DNA from: Clostridia bacterium
GTDB lineage: Bacteria; Bacillota; Clostridia; Oscillospirales; Acutalibacteraceae
NCBI GenBank assembly: GCA_017626295.1
Contig: JAGAJB010000036.1
Coordinates: 1 to 64,000, forward strand
Length of the DNA stretch: 64,000 nt
Direction of reading: 5' to 3'
The notes under the pieces: model-generated
Seen by the model: only the letters and a program-made list of their open reading frames with translations
What the model was told of the DNA's origin: nothing
The model's database searches: none
Translations under genes and position numbers: made by a program
Part shown: positions 16,336 to 25,893 of the stretch, piece after piece
Layout: the number at the start of each line of letters is the position of its first letter
How positions within the stretch are numbered: the stretch's first letter is position 1

Positions 16336-16364
16336 TTGATTTTCAAAAAATATGCTAGTATAAT
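16336..16364 (+). promoter_or_regulatory. Promoter of carB
   Basis: TTGATT (16336-16341) and TATAAT (16359-16364) with a 17-bp spacer, 31 bp before the ATG. Confidence 0.75.
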
Positions 16365-16395
16365 ATTTCTAAATAATCTGTCGGGAGGTTTTTGT

Positions 16396-19300
16396 ATGGC
16401 ACAAAGAACAGATATTCATAAAATTTTAATTATCGGTTCGGGTCCTATTATAATCGGACAGGCTTGTGAGTTTGACTATTCGGGCACTCAGGCTTGTAAA
16501 GCGCTTCGCAAACTCGGTTATGAAATTGTGCTTGTTAACTCTAATCCTGCTACTATTATGACTGACCCCGAAACTGCTGACGTAACTTATATTGAGCCTT
16601 TGAACGTTGAACGTCTTGAGCAGATTATTGCTAAAGAGCGCCCCGATGCATTACTTCCTAATTTGGGCGGTCAGTCGGGTCTTAACCTTTGCGCTGAGCT
16701 CAATAAAGCAGGTGTGCTTGAAAAATATAACGTTGAGGTTATCGGTGTTCAGGTTGATGCTATCGAACGCGGTGAAGACCGTGTTGAGTTTAAAAAGACT
16801 ATGGATGAACTGGGCATTGAAATGGCTCGCAGTGAAGTTGCGTATTCTGTTGAAGATGCACTTCGAATTGCGGATACCCTCGGTTATCCTGTTGTTTTAC
16901 GTCCTGCGTACACTATGGGCGGTGTCGGCGGTGGCCTTGTTTATAATAAAGAAGAACTTAAAACTGTTTGCGCCCGCGGTCTGCAGGCAAGCCTTGTAGG
17001 TCAGGTTCTTGTTGAGGAATCTATTCTCGGTTGGGAAGAACTTGAAGTTGAAGTTGTTCGCGATAAAGACAACAATATGATCGCCGTCTGCTTCATTGAA
17101 AATATTGACCCTCTCGGTGTTCACACAGGTGACTCTTTCTGCTCTGCGCCTATGCTCACAATTTCCGAAGATTGTCAGAAACGCTTGAAAGAGCAGGCAT
17201 TTAAAATTGTTGAATCTGTTCAGGTTATCGGCGGTACTAACGTACAATTTGCACACGACCCTGTCAGCGACAGAATTATTGTTATCGAAATTAACCCCAG
17301 AACTTCCCGTTCGTCTGCACTTGCTTCAAAAGCAACAGGTTTTCCCATTGCTCTTGTTTCTGCAATGCTTGCAACAGGTCTTACTTTAAAAGATATTCCT
17401 TGCGGTAAATACGGAACTTTAGATAAATATGTTCCCGACGGCGATTATGTTGTAATTAAATTCGCCCGTTGGGCATTTGAAAAGTTTAAAGCGGTTCAAG
17501 ATAAACTCGGTACTCAGATGCGTGCGGTCGGCGAAGTTATGAGTATCGGTAAAACATATAAAGAAGCCTTCCAGAAAGCCATCAGAAGTCTTGAAACAGG
17601 CCGTTACGGTTTGGGTTACGCTAAAGAGTTTAATGACCTTTCAAAAGAACAACTACTTAAACTGCTTATTACACCTTCAAGTGAGCGTCATTTCATTATG
17701 TATGAGGCTCTTCGTAAAGGTGCAACAATTGAAGAAATTCACGAAATTACAAAGGTTAAACATTACTTTATCGAGCAGATGAAAGAACTTGTGGATGAAG
17801 AAGAAGCACTTCTTAAATCAAAAGGCTCTTTACCTTCTGATGAACTTCTTATTTCTGCTAAAAAAGACGGTTTTTCCGACAAATATATCAGTAAACTTCT
17901 TGAAATCAGCGAGGATGATGTTCGTAACCGCAGAGTAGAACTCGGTGTAGTTGAGGAATGGGAAGGCGTTCACGTTAGCGGTACTGAAAATAACGCGTAC
18001 TATTATTCAACTTACAACGGAACTGATAGGAACCCGGTTTCTGAAGAAAAACCGAAAATTATGATTCTCGGTGGCGGTCCTAATCGTATAGGACAGGGTA
18101 TCGAGTTTGACTACTGTTGCGTTCACGCTTCCTTGGCTCTTAAGAAACTCGGCTTTGAAACTATCATAGTAAACTGTAACCCCGAAACTGTTTCAACAGA
18201 CTATGATACTTCCGATAAACTTTACTTTGAACCACTTACCCTCGAAGATGTTCTCAGTATATACAACAAAGAGAAGCCCGTTGGTGTTATTGCACAGTTT
18301 GGCGGTCAGACTCCTCTTAACCTTGCCGCAGACCTTGAGAAAAACGGTGTTAAGATTCTCGGCACACCTCCCTCAGTTATTGACCTTGCAGAAGACAGAG
18401 ATTTATTCCGCGAAATGATGGAAAAACTCGAGATTCCTATGCCCGAATCGGGAATGGCTGTTAATGTAGAAGAAGCACTTGAAATTGCCGCTAAAATCGG
18501 TTATCCCGTAATGGTGCGTCCTTCTTACGTTCTTGGCGGTAGGGGTATGGAAGTAGTTTATGACGATGAAAGTATGGTAGGCTATATGAAAGCCGCTGTC
18601 GGTGTTACACCCGACAGACCCATTCTTATTGACCGTTTCCTTAACAACGCATTAGAGTGCGAAGCAGATGCCATAAGTGATGGAACACACGCTTTTGTTC
18701 CTGCTGTAATGGAGCATATCGAACTTGCAGGTGTTCATTCGGGTGACTCTGCTTGTATCATTCCTTCAAAACATATCAGTAAAGAGAATGTTGAAACTAT
18801 CAAGGAATATACAAGAAAAATTGCTGAAGAAATGCACGTTAAAGGTCTTATGAATATGCAGTACGCTATTGAGGACGGTAAGGTTTATGTTCTTGAAGCA
18901 AACCCCAGAGCATCAAGAACCGTTCCGCTAGTTTCAAAGGTTTGCAATATCAGAATGGTACCTCTCGCAACTGACATTATTACATCCGAACTTACAGGCA
19001 GACCTTCTCCCGTGGCAGACCTTAAAGAACAGGTTATCCCTTATTATGGCGTTAAAGAGGCGGTTTTCCCCTTTAATATGTTCCAGGAGGTAGACCCTGT
19101 ACTTGGTCCTGAAATGCGTTCAACAGGTGAAGTTCTCGGTTTATCCGCATCTTACGGTGAGGCTTTCTATAAGGCACAGGAAGCAACTCAATCAACACTT
19201 CCGTTAAGCGGTACAGTTCTCATTTCGGTTAATAAGAGAGATAAAGTTGAATCCGTTGAAGTTGCAAAGAAACTTTATAATGACGGTTTTAAAATCCTTG

Positions 19301-19620
19301 CAACAGGCGATACTTATGTAAGAATTACCGAAGCAGGTATCCCTGCCGAAAAGGTTAAAAAACTCGATGAGGGCAGACCCAACGTTCTTGATATTATTAC
19401 TAATAATCAGGTCGATTTAATTGTTAATTCACCTGTTGGTAAAGATAGCAAGACAGACGACAGTTATCTTCGTAAGGCCGCTATTAAAGCGAAAGTTCCT
19501 TACATTACAACTATGGCAGCAGCCCTTGCTACTGCAGACGGTATTCACAAAGTCAAAACAAGCGTTAATGATGACATTAAATCGCTTCAGGAACTTCATA
19601 ATGAAATTCACGATGCATAA
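16396..19620 (+). CDS. carB: Carbamoyl-phosphate synthase large subunit
   Basis: This 1074-residue protein, the normal family length, contains two homologous ATP-grasp halves. The first opens with ILIIGSGPIIIGQACEFDYSGTQA-type sequence and the second (about residue 555) with MILGGGPNRIGQGIEFDYC. NPRTSRSSAL and NPRASRTVPL are the metal/ATP-site repeats. A C-terminal MGS-like regulatory domain begins near 940. The enzyme makes carbamoyl phosphate for pyrimidine and arginine synthesis with the glutaminase CarA. No carA lies beside it, so the small subunit must be encoded elsewhere. I chose ATG 16396 because GGGAGG precedes it; a longer upstream frame is not conserved. Confidence 0.97.
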   Translation: MAQRTDIHKILIIGSGPIIIGQACEFDYSGTQACKALRKLGYEIVLVNSNPATIMTDPETADVTYIEPLNVERLEQIIAKERPDALLPNLGGQSGLNLCAELNKAGVLEKYNVEVIGVQVDAIERGEDRVEFKKTMDELGIEMARSEVAYSVEDALRIADTLGYPVVLRPAYTMGGVGGGLVYNKEELKTVCARGLQASLVGQVLVEESILGWEELEVEVVRDKDNNMIAVCFIENIDPLGVHTGDSFCSAPMLTISEDCQKRLKEQAFKIVESVQVIGGTNVQFAHDPVSDRIIVIEINPRTSRSSALASKATGFPIALVSAMLATGLTLKDIPCGKYGTLDKYVPDGDYVVIKFARWAFEKFKAVQDKLGTQMRAVGEVMSIGKTYKEAFQKAIRSLETGRYGLGYAKEFNDLSKEQLLKLLITPSSERHFIMYEALRKGATIEEIHEITKVKHYFIEQMKELVDEEEALLKSKGSLPSDELLISAKKDGFSDKYISKLLEISEDDVRNRRVELGVVEEWEGVHVSGTENNAYYYSTYNGTDRNPVSEEKPKIMILGGGPNRIGQGIEFDYCCVHASLALKKLGFETIIVNCNPETVSTDYDTSDKLYFEPLTLEDVLSIYNKEKPVGVIAQFGGQTPLNLAADLEKNGVKILGTPPSVIDLAEDRDLFREMMEKLEIPMPESGMAVNVEEALEIAAKIGYPVMVRPSYVLGGRGMEVVYDDESMVGYMKAAVGVTPDRPILIDRFLNNALECEADAISDGTHAFVPAVMEHIELAGVHSGDSACIIPSKHISKENVETIKEYTRKIAEEMHVKGLMNMQYAIEDGKVYVLEANPRASRTVPLVSKVCNIRMVPLATDIITSELTGRPSPVADLKEQVIPYYGVKEAVFPFNMFQEVDPVLGPEMRSTGEVLGLSASYGEAFYKAQEATQSTLPLSGTVLISVNKRDKVESVEVAKKLYNDGFKILATGDTYVRITEAGIPAEKVKKLDEGRPNVLDIITNNQVDLIVNSPVGKDSKTDDSYLRKAAIKAKVPYITTMAAALATADGIHKVKTSVNDDIKSLQELHNEIHDA

Positions 19621-19635
19621 TTAAATTTTTTATTA

Positions 19636-19664
19636 CACCAAGGCTCTTTAGGCCTTGGTGTTTT
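19636..19664 (+). terminator. Terminator after carB
   Basis: A nine-bp stem CACCAAGGC/GCCTTGGTG with a seven-base loop and a short T run. It nearly abuts the next gene. Confidence 0.7.
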
Positions 19665-19675
19665 GGTGGGGAAAT

Positions 19676-20983
19676 ATGGTTTTTGCAATTTCGGTTTGCA
19701 CAGTTACGGCACTTTTAATGCTGCTTTGTGTATTATTTAAACCCGATATAAAAATAGGAAAATTAAAGTTTGCTACGTATTGGGTAGTATCATTGGCGGG
19801 TGCAATTATTTTACTTGTAGGCGGATGTATACCTGTTAGCGAACTTCTTAAAGGATTAACCGCTGATTCTTCAGTTAATCCAATAAAAATTTTAATTTTA
19901 TTTTTCAGTATGACATCGCTATCGGTTTTTCTTGATGTTCTCGGCTTTTTCAGATACCTTGCTAATGTTGTGCTGTCAAAAGCAAACGGCAGTCAAAAAG
20001 TTCTTTTCACGTTGCTCTACATAACGGTGTCTGTTTTGACGGTTTTTACATCTAATGATATTGTTATTTTAACATTTACACCCTTTATCTGCTTCTTTTC
20101 AAAGAAAGCGAAAATAAACCCTTTACCGTATTTAATTGCTGAGTTTGTAGCCGCTAACACCTGGAGTATGGCTCTGATTATCGGCAACCCGACTAATATT
20201 TACCTTGCATCATTTGCGGATATTGATTTTATTGAATATTTTAAATATATGGCTATACCTACTGTTGTGGCGGGTTTAACATCATATTTTGTTTTATATT
20301 TCCTGTTCAGAAAGCAATTATCACAGGAAGTTAATGTGGTAAGTGAAAAGGGGAAAGTACGTGACAAAAAACTCGTTATCCTCGGTCTTATCCATTTAGG
20401 TTTATGTACAGTGTTTTTGACTGTAAGTTCATATATAGGACTTCCTATGTGGTTAATATCCTGCGGTTTTGCGGTGTCGCTTTTCTTATGTGTTGTTTTA
20501 GTTTACATAAAAAGGCACAAAAAACCAAAAGTTTTATACAGTACGTTTGTAAGGCTTCCTTTTGAACTTGTGCCCTTTGTTCTTTCGATGTTTACCTTGG
20601 TTCTAACGCTTGAATATGTTGGAGCAACTAAAATAATTGCAGAATTTTTAAATAGTATAAATTCTGTATTTACATACGGCTTTTTATCCGTTTTAACAGC
20701 AAATGTTATAAATAACATACCTATGAGCGTGTTGTTCAGTTCTGTTTTAAACAGTACAGGACTTATCGGGAATGCGTACCTCAAGGCTGTTTTTGCATCT
20801 GTTGCAGGGTCCAATATCGGTGCATATTTAACACCTGTTGGGGCTTTGGCAGGCATAATGTGGTCATCAATTTTAAAACTTTACGGAATTAAACTTTCGT
20901 TTAAAGATTTTGTTAAAAACGGGCTTATTATTGGCATTCCCACTCTTTTAATGACCCTTATCGGAATTGAAATAATATTATAA
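19676..20983 (+). CDS. ArsB/NhaD-type (SLC13-like) ion permease
   Basis: A 435-residue protein with about eleven membrane helices. The half-repeat signatures of the ion transporter superfamily are visible: TSNDIVILTFTPFICFF and a GNPTNIYLASF re-entrant loop in the first half, and NVINNIPMSVLFSS then GSNIGAYLTPVGALAG in the second. These resemble ArsB arsenite and NhaD Na+/H+ transporters; the substrate ion cannot be decided. I placed the start at ATG 19676 rather than the upstream GTG inside the carB terminator region. GTGGGGA lies before it. Confidence 0.8.
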   Translation: MVFAISVCTVTALLMLLCVLFKPDIKIGKLKFATYWVVSLAGAIILLVGGCIPVSELLKGLTADSSVNPIKILILFFSMTSLSVFLDVLGFFRYLANVVLSKANGSQKVLFTLLYITVSVLTVFTSNDIVILTFTPFICFFSKKAKINPLPYLIAEFVAANTWSMALIIGNPTNIYLASFADIDFIEYFKYMAIPTVVAGLTSYFVLYFLFRKQLSQEVNVVSEKGKVRDKKLVILGLIHLGLCTVFLTVSSYIGLPMWLISCGFAVSLFLCVVLVYIKRHKKPKVLYSTFVRLPFELVPFVLSMFTLVLTLEYVGATKIIAEFLNSINSVFTYGFLSVLTANVINNIPMSVLFSSVLNSTGLIGNAYLKAVFASVAGSNIGAYLTPVGALAGIMWSSILKLYGIKLSFKDFVKNGLIIGIPTLLMTLIGIEIIL

Positions 20984-20988
20984 GAATA

Positions 20989-21026
20989 ACTCTGTATTAC
21001 GGTTTTTGTAATACAGAGTCATTTTT
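20989..21026. terminator. Bidirectional terminator, permease and GH30 genes
   Basis: A 12-bp perfect stem (20989-21000 with 21008-21019) followed by T-rich sequence. It lies between convergent genes. Confidence 0.8.
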
Positions 21027-22452
21027 ATTCAACGATAAACGTAGTTACAGAGTTGCCTTTTAAATCGGTTGAAAAAGTGTTGTCAGTTAATTCTAAGTCA
21101 TTTAATACCGCCCAATTTTCACCGTTTTCTAAATTACCGCTTGTTCTTATTACTTTTACGTTGCGGTTACTTTTTTTGAAGTCTGTTAAGTCAACAGTAA
21201 TGGGCAACTCTTTTGCAGAACAGTTGACACAAACGATTTTAACTTCATTGGTTTTACTGTTAAATGCTGCAAGCGTATTATCGTTACAATGTATTATTGT
21301 ATCACCGGGGCGAATGAATTTGCTGAATTGCCCCATTGCATAGTACTTTTTAGTTATAACGATTTCTTTTTTATCGTGTTCTGCAAAGGCAAGACCCCAA
21401 TAGCCCTTTTTCGTTGAGGGAAAACCTGAGTCTTTGTTACCGAGATAACCGTCCTTACTCTTGTGGTGGTCAATTGTAAGCCAGATTACCCAGGCAGATG
21501 GTGAAAGGTTATTTATATCAAAAATTATTTTTTTAGCGAGCCACAGTGCCGCACCCATTTCACCTGCATTTTTACCTGTGGTATCACTCCAGTCGGTTTC
21601 GCTCATCCAGAGGTTTCGTTTTTCTTCTTTCATAAGTTTACCGAGTTCCGCTATTTTTTCTGTTCCGTAGGTGTGGGTGCTGACTCTGTCAATAACTGCT
21701 TTTACTTCGTCTGTGTAGTTTAAATATTCTTCCAATTGCTTGTCAGTTGATGTTTCATCGCTTGCAACTATCTGTATATGATTTAGACCTTTGTTCTTTA
21801 TAGCCTTTGCAGTTTCCAAAATGATTCTGTTCTGACTTTCACCGCAGTCGTAATGGCAACCTTCCTGCTTTTCGCTGAAATGTTTCCAATAGTCCGTGTT
21901 AGGTTCGTTCATAGGGGAAACAGAGGATACTTTAATATTAAGAACATTGTTTATGTACTCCGTTACATCCGCAATATATTCCGCAAAATCTTTATAACAT
22001 TCTTCTTTGAGGTTGTTTTCGTTTGGGTTAAAATTTCCCGAAGAGCAACCGCTTTTTGTCATAAAATACGGGGGAGAGTTGGAGAAAACTTCAACAAATG
22101 CATCTTTACCGGCTTTTTTATACGCCGCCTTTAAAACATTCAGTTGGTTTCGGTCCGCATTGTAATCGTAAATGAACTCGTCTTTATCTTTATCATATTT
22201 CAACCAACCGGGAACTTTAGAATCAGTTCTTTTAATGTGTGCATGTGTCGGGTCATCGCCACCGCCTATGTTGTAACGCATAATATTAAGATTCAAACCG
22301 CTTTCACCGAAAAAGATGTCTGCAGATTTTTCTGTTAATACGTCTGAATAACCTATCCTGTGCGCCCACCAACAAAGGCTTGTACCCCAACCTTCAAATA
22401 TACCGTTGTTGGTTGTTGATGCATTTTTAAAAGAAATATGTACGGTATTCAT
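21025..22452 (-). CDS. GH30 family glycosidase (beta-1,6-galactanase-like)
   Basis: This 475-residue glycosidase has a TIM barrel plus a small beta-domain. It starts with GIFEGWGTSLCWWAHRIG, typical of GH30 endo-beta-1,6-galactanases. The acid/base Glu183 lies in SPMNEPNTDYW and the nucleophile Glu285 in MSETDW, both intact. The side beta-domain occupies about 375-475. No signal peptide is visible, so it probably cuts short galactan or glucan oligosaccharides in the cytoplasm. The gene is alone, with its own promoter. Confidence 0.88.
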   Translation of the reverse strand: MNTVHISFKNASTTNNGIFEGWGTSLCWWAHRIGYSDVLTEKSADIFFGESGLNLNIMRYNIGGGDDPTHAHIKRTDSKVPGWLKYDKDKDEFIYDYNADRNQLNVLKAAYKKAGKDAFVEVFSNSPPYFMTKSGCSSGNFNPNENNLKEECYKDFAEYIADVTEYINNVLNIKVSSVSPMNEPNTDYWKHFSEKQEGCHYDCGESQNRIILETAKAIKNKGLNHIQIVASDETSTDKQLEEYLNYTDEVKAVIDRVSTHTYGTEKIAELGKLMKEEKRNLWMSETDWSDTTGKNAGEMGAALWLAKKIIFDINNLSPSAWVIWLTIDHHKSKDGYLGNKDSGFPSTKKGYWGLAFAEHDKKEIVITKKYYAMGQFSKFIRPGDTIIHCNDNTLAAFNSKTNEVKIVCVNCSAKELPITVDLTDFKKSNRNVKVIRTSGNLENGENWAVLNDLELTDNTFSTDLKGNSVTTFIVE

Positions 22453-22482
22453 TTACTTCACACCTTTTATAAATCTGATTTT

Positions 22483-22511
22483 ATAATACAACTAAATTAA
22501 AGCAATATCAA
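22483..22511 (-). promoter_or_regulatory. Promoter of the GH30 gene
   Basis: On the minus strand, TTGATA (22506-22511) and TATTAT (22483-22488) with a 17-bp spacer. An 8-mer GCAATATC occurs twice (22502-22509 and 22518-22525) around the -35 box, a possible operator. Confidence 0.6.
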
Positions 22512-22570
22512 TACTTTGCAATATCTTCTATTGAAATGGGAGGGTAGTTGTATTAAAATAAACTCATAAA

Positions 22571-22589
22571 CTTTACTTAATCTTTACTT
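22571..22589 (+). promoter_or_regulatory. Putative response-regulator binding direct repeat
   Basis: CTTTACTT occurs at 22571-22578 and again at 22582-22589, an 11-bp period typical of OmpR/PhoB-type tandem half-sites. It lies upstream of the two-component operon and may allow autoregulation. Confidence 0.4.
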
Positions 22590-22660
22590 TTTCCTTGATT
22601 TATTTTGGTTTCGGTGTGGTTAAATCAAGCCAAGGTAAGATTTCTTAACGGAGGTTTAAA

Positions 22661-23350
22661 ATGTACCGTGTACTTGTTTGTGACGATGACGTTGCAATTC
22701 TTGAATCAATTAAAATTTACCTTGAGAACGAAGGGTATGAAGTTCTTACTGCCACAGACGGAGTGGAAGCATTAGATGTTATAGCAGAAAACGAGATACA
22801 TTGTTTGGTGCTTGATATTATGATGCCCCGCCTTGACGGACTGAGAACAACTTTGAAAATTAGGGAGAAATATAATTTCCCCATAATTTTCCTTTCAGCG
22901 AAAAGCGAAGATACCGATAAAATTACGGGTCTAGGCTTTGGCGGTGACGATTACGTTACAAAGCCCTTTAATCCATTGGAACTTATTGCGAGGGTGCGTT
23001 CTCAGATAAGGCGTTATACTTCTTTCGGTAGTATAAAGAAAACCGACAGTATGCTTATAACGGGCGGTTTAACCCTTAACACAGAAACTAAAGAAGTTCT
23101 TGTTGACGGCGATAGTGTTAAACTTACTGCAAGGGAATACAATATTCTCGAGTACCTTATGACAAATATGGGTAAAGTTCTTTCAAGTACACAGATTTAT
23201 GAAGCAGTTTGGAATGAGCCTGCTTTTCATACAGAGAAAACTGTTACGGTACATATCAGAAACATCCGTGAAAAAATAGAAATCAATCCTAAAGAACCAA
23301 AATATTTAAAGGTGGTGTGGGGTCTTGGATACAAAGTTGAGAAAATTTAA
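22661..23350 (+). CDS. OmpR/PhoB-type response regulator
   Basis: In this 229-residue protein residues 1-120 are a receiver domain with acidic pocket DDD (8-10), phosphoacceptor Asp52 in VLDIMMPRLDG, and switch Lys101 in DYVTKPF. Residues about 130-229 are a winged-helix DNA-binding domain (LTAREYNILEYLM, then TVTVHIRNIREKIE and VWGLGYKVE). It is phosphorylated by the kinase encoded next, whose start overlaps its end by 26 bases. CGGAGG precedes the ATG. The regulon cannot be read from the sequence. Confidence 0.95.
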   Translation: MYRVLVCDDDVAILESIKIYLENEGYEVLTATDGVEALDVIAENEIHCLVLDIMMPRLDGLRTTLKIREKYNFPIIFLSAKSEDTDKITGLGFGGDDYVTKPFNPLELIARVRSQIRRYTSFGSIKKTDSMLITGGLTLNTETKEVLVDGDSVKLTAREYNILEYLMTNMGKVLSSTQIYEAVWNEPAFHTEKTVTVHIRNIREKIEINPKEPKYLKVVWGLGYKVEKI

Positions 23351-25853
23351 GTATTCATTTTTCACAAAATTTTTATGTTGGCTGATTGCAATAACGTTGT
23401 TCTGCCTGTCTTTCACGGTGGCTGTTAAAATTATATTCGGTTGCTACGTAATGGGCCTTGAAAATTATTTTAAGGGTAATCCGTTAAGTCTGTATGAAAC
23501 AAATGTGTTTCTGACGCAGTTCCAGTCTGATTTTTTTGATGCTCATGCTATCGGCACGGTGAATTCAAATGAATATAAAGAAAAAGTGAATTCTCAAAAA
23601 GAAACAATTGTTGGCGAGGCATTGTCTGATTTTTTAACTACTAAAGCAGTAATCATTGAGCAAGAATTAACCTTTGCCGTTGATAATTGGGATGCTGAGT
23701 ATTACGCCTATGAGGACGAAGTAGAAGAAGTGGATGATGTTGTTGAAGATTCTACCTATGTCGAAGCCACACAGGTTGCAATTAGTGATAATGTTTCCGA
23801 AACAGAAGTAAAATTAACACTTCCCGCTGACGCTGATGAGTATGTGGGTGTTCCGCACTTTGCACCGAAAAACATTAAACTTGCAAGTTATGCACTTAAT
23901 ACTGAAAGCGGAAAAGGTTATATAAAATACGAAGCGCTGGTGCGAGATTCTGCTTTTGAAGGGTCTTTTTATAAGGATGGCTTCACCGTAGATACTGAAG
24001 GTTATAATGGGGAGTTTCCTGTTTTCGCTTTTGAAATCAGTTATAAATTAAGTGAAAATGAAGCTAAGAAAGAAATTGAAAGGCAATTTGATAATCAGGT
24101 TGAAGCCTCGGTTGTAAGTTATAACCAGGCAGACGGTGCAAAATCGCGTCTTGAGGACAGGGTAAACCTTAAATACTATATTGTTGACTTTGACGGAAAA
24201 GTTTTCAGTAATATTAAAGAAATACCTACAAATCTGAGTAACAACAAATATTATGTTCTTTCTAATGAAGAGAATGTAACCGTTAAAGGATTTTCTTTAA
24301 GTAACCTTGAGAAAATTTTAAAACATAATAATGTAAAAAAACTTTGCCTGTATTTCGACGAGAGTTTTAAAGGCAGTGACGTTTACGGCAATATTGTTAA
24401 ATCCTATAATACCGTAACAACCGATAATGTAAATAAACTTATAATTGAACTGGTTGCGTTGTTGGTGCTTTTCATTATAATGCTTGTTGTATGGCTCAGG
24501 CTTATCGGTAACAGAAAAGACTCGCAGGAACCTAAAGTATGTTTTATTGAAAAAATCCCCAATGATATACATACTCTTTTATCTTGTGGTGCCTTGTGCG
24601 GTTTAGTTTTTATTTATGGCGCTTTCTTTTTCGATATTTACGATGAAGTAACGTTTCATTTACCGCAGAATATGGTTATTATTTGCGCATTTTTAGTTCT
24701 TTGTCTTGCTGTTGTTACCGAGTGGCTTTCATCCGTAGTAAGAACAAAGAAGGCAGGCGAATCATATTTTAAAAACACAGTTATTTATAAGTTGTTTAAA
24801 GGTATTGCTAAACTGTTACGTAAACTTATTAAAGTATTTGAATATAAGCCCAAGGCTTTCAAATTAAGGTTTATTATTCTTTTTGCAGGATACATTCTTG
24901 CGAATGTTCTGATTGTATCTTTTGCAGTTGCCTGCACGTATTGGGGGCCGGTTCTCGCGATTATAGTAGGAATTTTCTGCCTTATTTTCAATGTAGGTAT
25001 TTGTTATTTGCTTGTTGATTACATCAATAATCTTGACAGAATTATTGTTGCATCATCTGAAAACGAGAACGTGGTGTTTAAGCGCACAGATATTCCGAAA
25101 TCTTTGAAAATTTTAGCAAATAATCTTACAGTGAAAAATGAGGCTCTTGATAAGGCTGTTGCTGAAGCAATAAAAAAAGAGCATATGAAAACCCAACTTA
25201 TTACCAATGTTTCTCACGACCTTAAAACGCCTTTGACTTCCTTGATTTCTTACTCTGATTTACTTTCTAAATGCGATATTGAGGATGAGGATGCAAAGAA
25301 ATATGTTGACGTCATAAATCAGCAGTCCGAAAAATTAAAACGGCTTATTGAAGATTTAATTGAAGCATCGAAAGTTTCAACGGGAAACGTAACACTTAAT
25401 AAAGTAAAGTTAAATCTTTCTGAACTTGCAGTGCAAGCGATAGTTGAATTTACCCCCGATTTTGAAAATAACTGTAACGAGGTTAAGTTCAGCGAGCCTG
25501 AAACACCGCCTGTTGTTTTTGCAGACGGCACTAAAACATACCGAATTATATCTAATCTTCTCAGTAATGCGAAGAAATATTCTGCACCCCATACGAGAAT
25601 TTACGCATCTGTTTACAAAGAGGGGGATTACGGTTGCTTTGAAATTAAAAATATTTCTAAAGAGCCGCTTAATATTTCCGCAAGTGAACTGACAGAAAGA
25701 TTCGTAAGAGGGGATGAATCAAGAACTAATGAGGGTAACGGCCTCGGTCTTTCCATTGCTAAAGATTTATGCAACCTTCAGAACGGTAAACTTGATATTA
25801 TAATAGACGGCGACTTGTTTAAGGTTATTGTAAAATTACCTGTAAATGAATAA
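23325..25853 (+). CDS. Multi-pass membrane sensor histidine kinase
   Basis: An 842-residue kinase. Helix 1 (about 14-38) is followed by a long external segment to about 370 with an acidic stretch near 125-145. A helix then comes at about 372-393, two more at about 419-470, and a pair at about 515-565. The phosphoacceptor His631 lies in NVSHDLKTPLT. ATP-binding N box and G boxes follow (NLLSNAKKYSA, then GNGLGLSIAKDL). The two-block membrane layout is more complex than in PhoR-type kinases. It starts at TTG 23325 within the regulator gene, so it is translationally coupled. The stimulus is unknown. Confidence 0.9.
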   Translation: MDTKLRKFKYSFFTKFLCWLIAITLFCLSFTVAVKIIFGCYVMGLENYFKGNPLSLYETNVFLTQFQSDFFDAHAIGTVNSNEYKEKVNSQKETIVGEALSDFLTTKAVIIEQELTFAVDNWDAEYYAYEDEVEEVDDVVEDSTYVEATQVAISDNVSETEVKLTLPADADEYVGVPHFAPKNIKLASYALNTESGKGYIKYEALVRDSAFEGSFYKDGFTVDTEGYNGEFPVFAFEISYKLSENEAKKEIERQFDNQVEASVVSYNQADGAKSRLEDRVNLKYYIVDFDGKVFSNIKEIPTNLSNNKYYVLSNEENVTVKGFSLSNLEKILKHNNVKKLCLYFDESFKGSDVYGNIVKSYNTVTTDNVNKLIIELVALLVLFIIMLVVWLRLIGNRKDSQEPKVCFIEKIPNDIHTLLSCGALCGLVFIYGAFFFDIYDEVTFHLPQNMVIICAFLVLCLAVVTEWLSSVVRTKKAGESYFKNTVIYKLFKGIAKLLRKLIKVFEYKPKAFKLRFIILFAGYILANVLIVSFAVACTYWGPVLAIIVGIFCLIFNVGICYLLVDYINNLDRIIVASSENENVVFKRTDIPKSLKILANNLTVKNEALDKAVAEAIKKEHMKTQLITNVSHDLKTPLTSLISYSDLLSKCDIEDEDAKKYVDVINQQSEKLKRLIEDLIEASKVSTGNVTLNKVKLNLSELAVQAIVEFTPDFENNCNEVKFSEPETPPVVFADGTKTYRIISNLLSNAKKYSAPHTRIYASVYKEGDYGCFEIKNISKEPLNISASELTERFVRGDESRTNEGNGLGLSIAKDLCNLQNGKLDIIIDGDLFKVIVKLPVNE

Positions 25854-25856
25854 AAG

Positions 25857-25893
25857 AAAACCAAGGCAATCCTCGGACTGCCTTGGTTTTTTA
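25857..25893. terminator. Bidirectional terminator
   Basis: A 12-bp stem (25857-25868 with 25879-25890) and a T run. It separates the kinase gene from the convergent condensation-domain gene. Confidence 0.8.
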
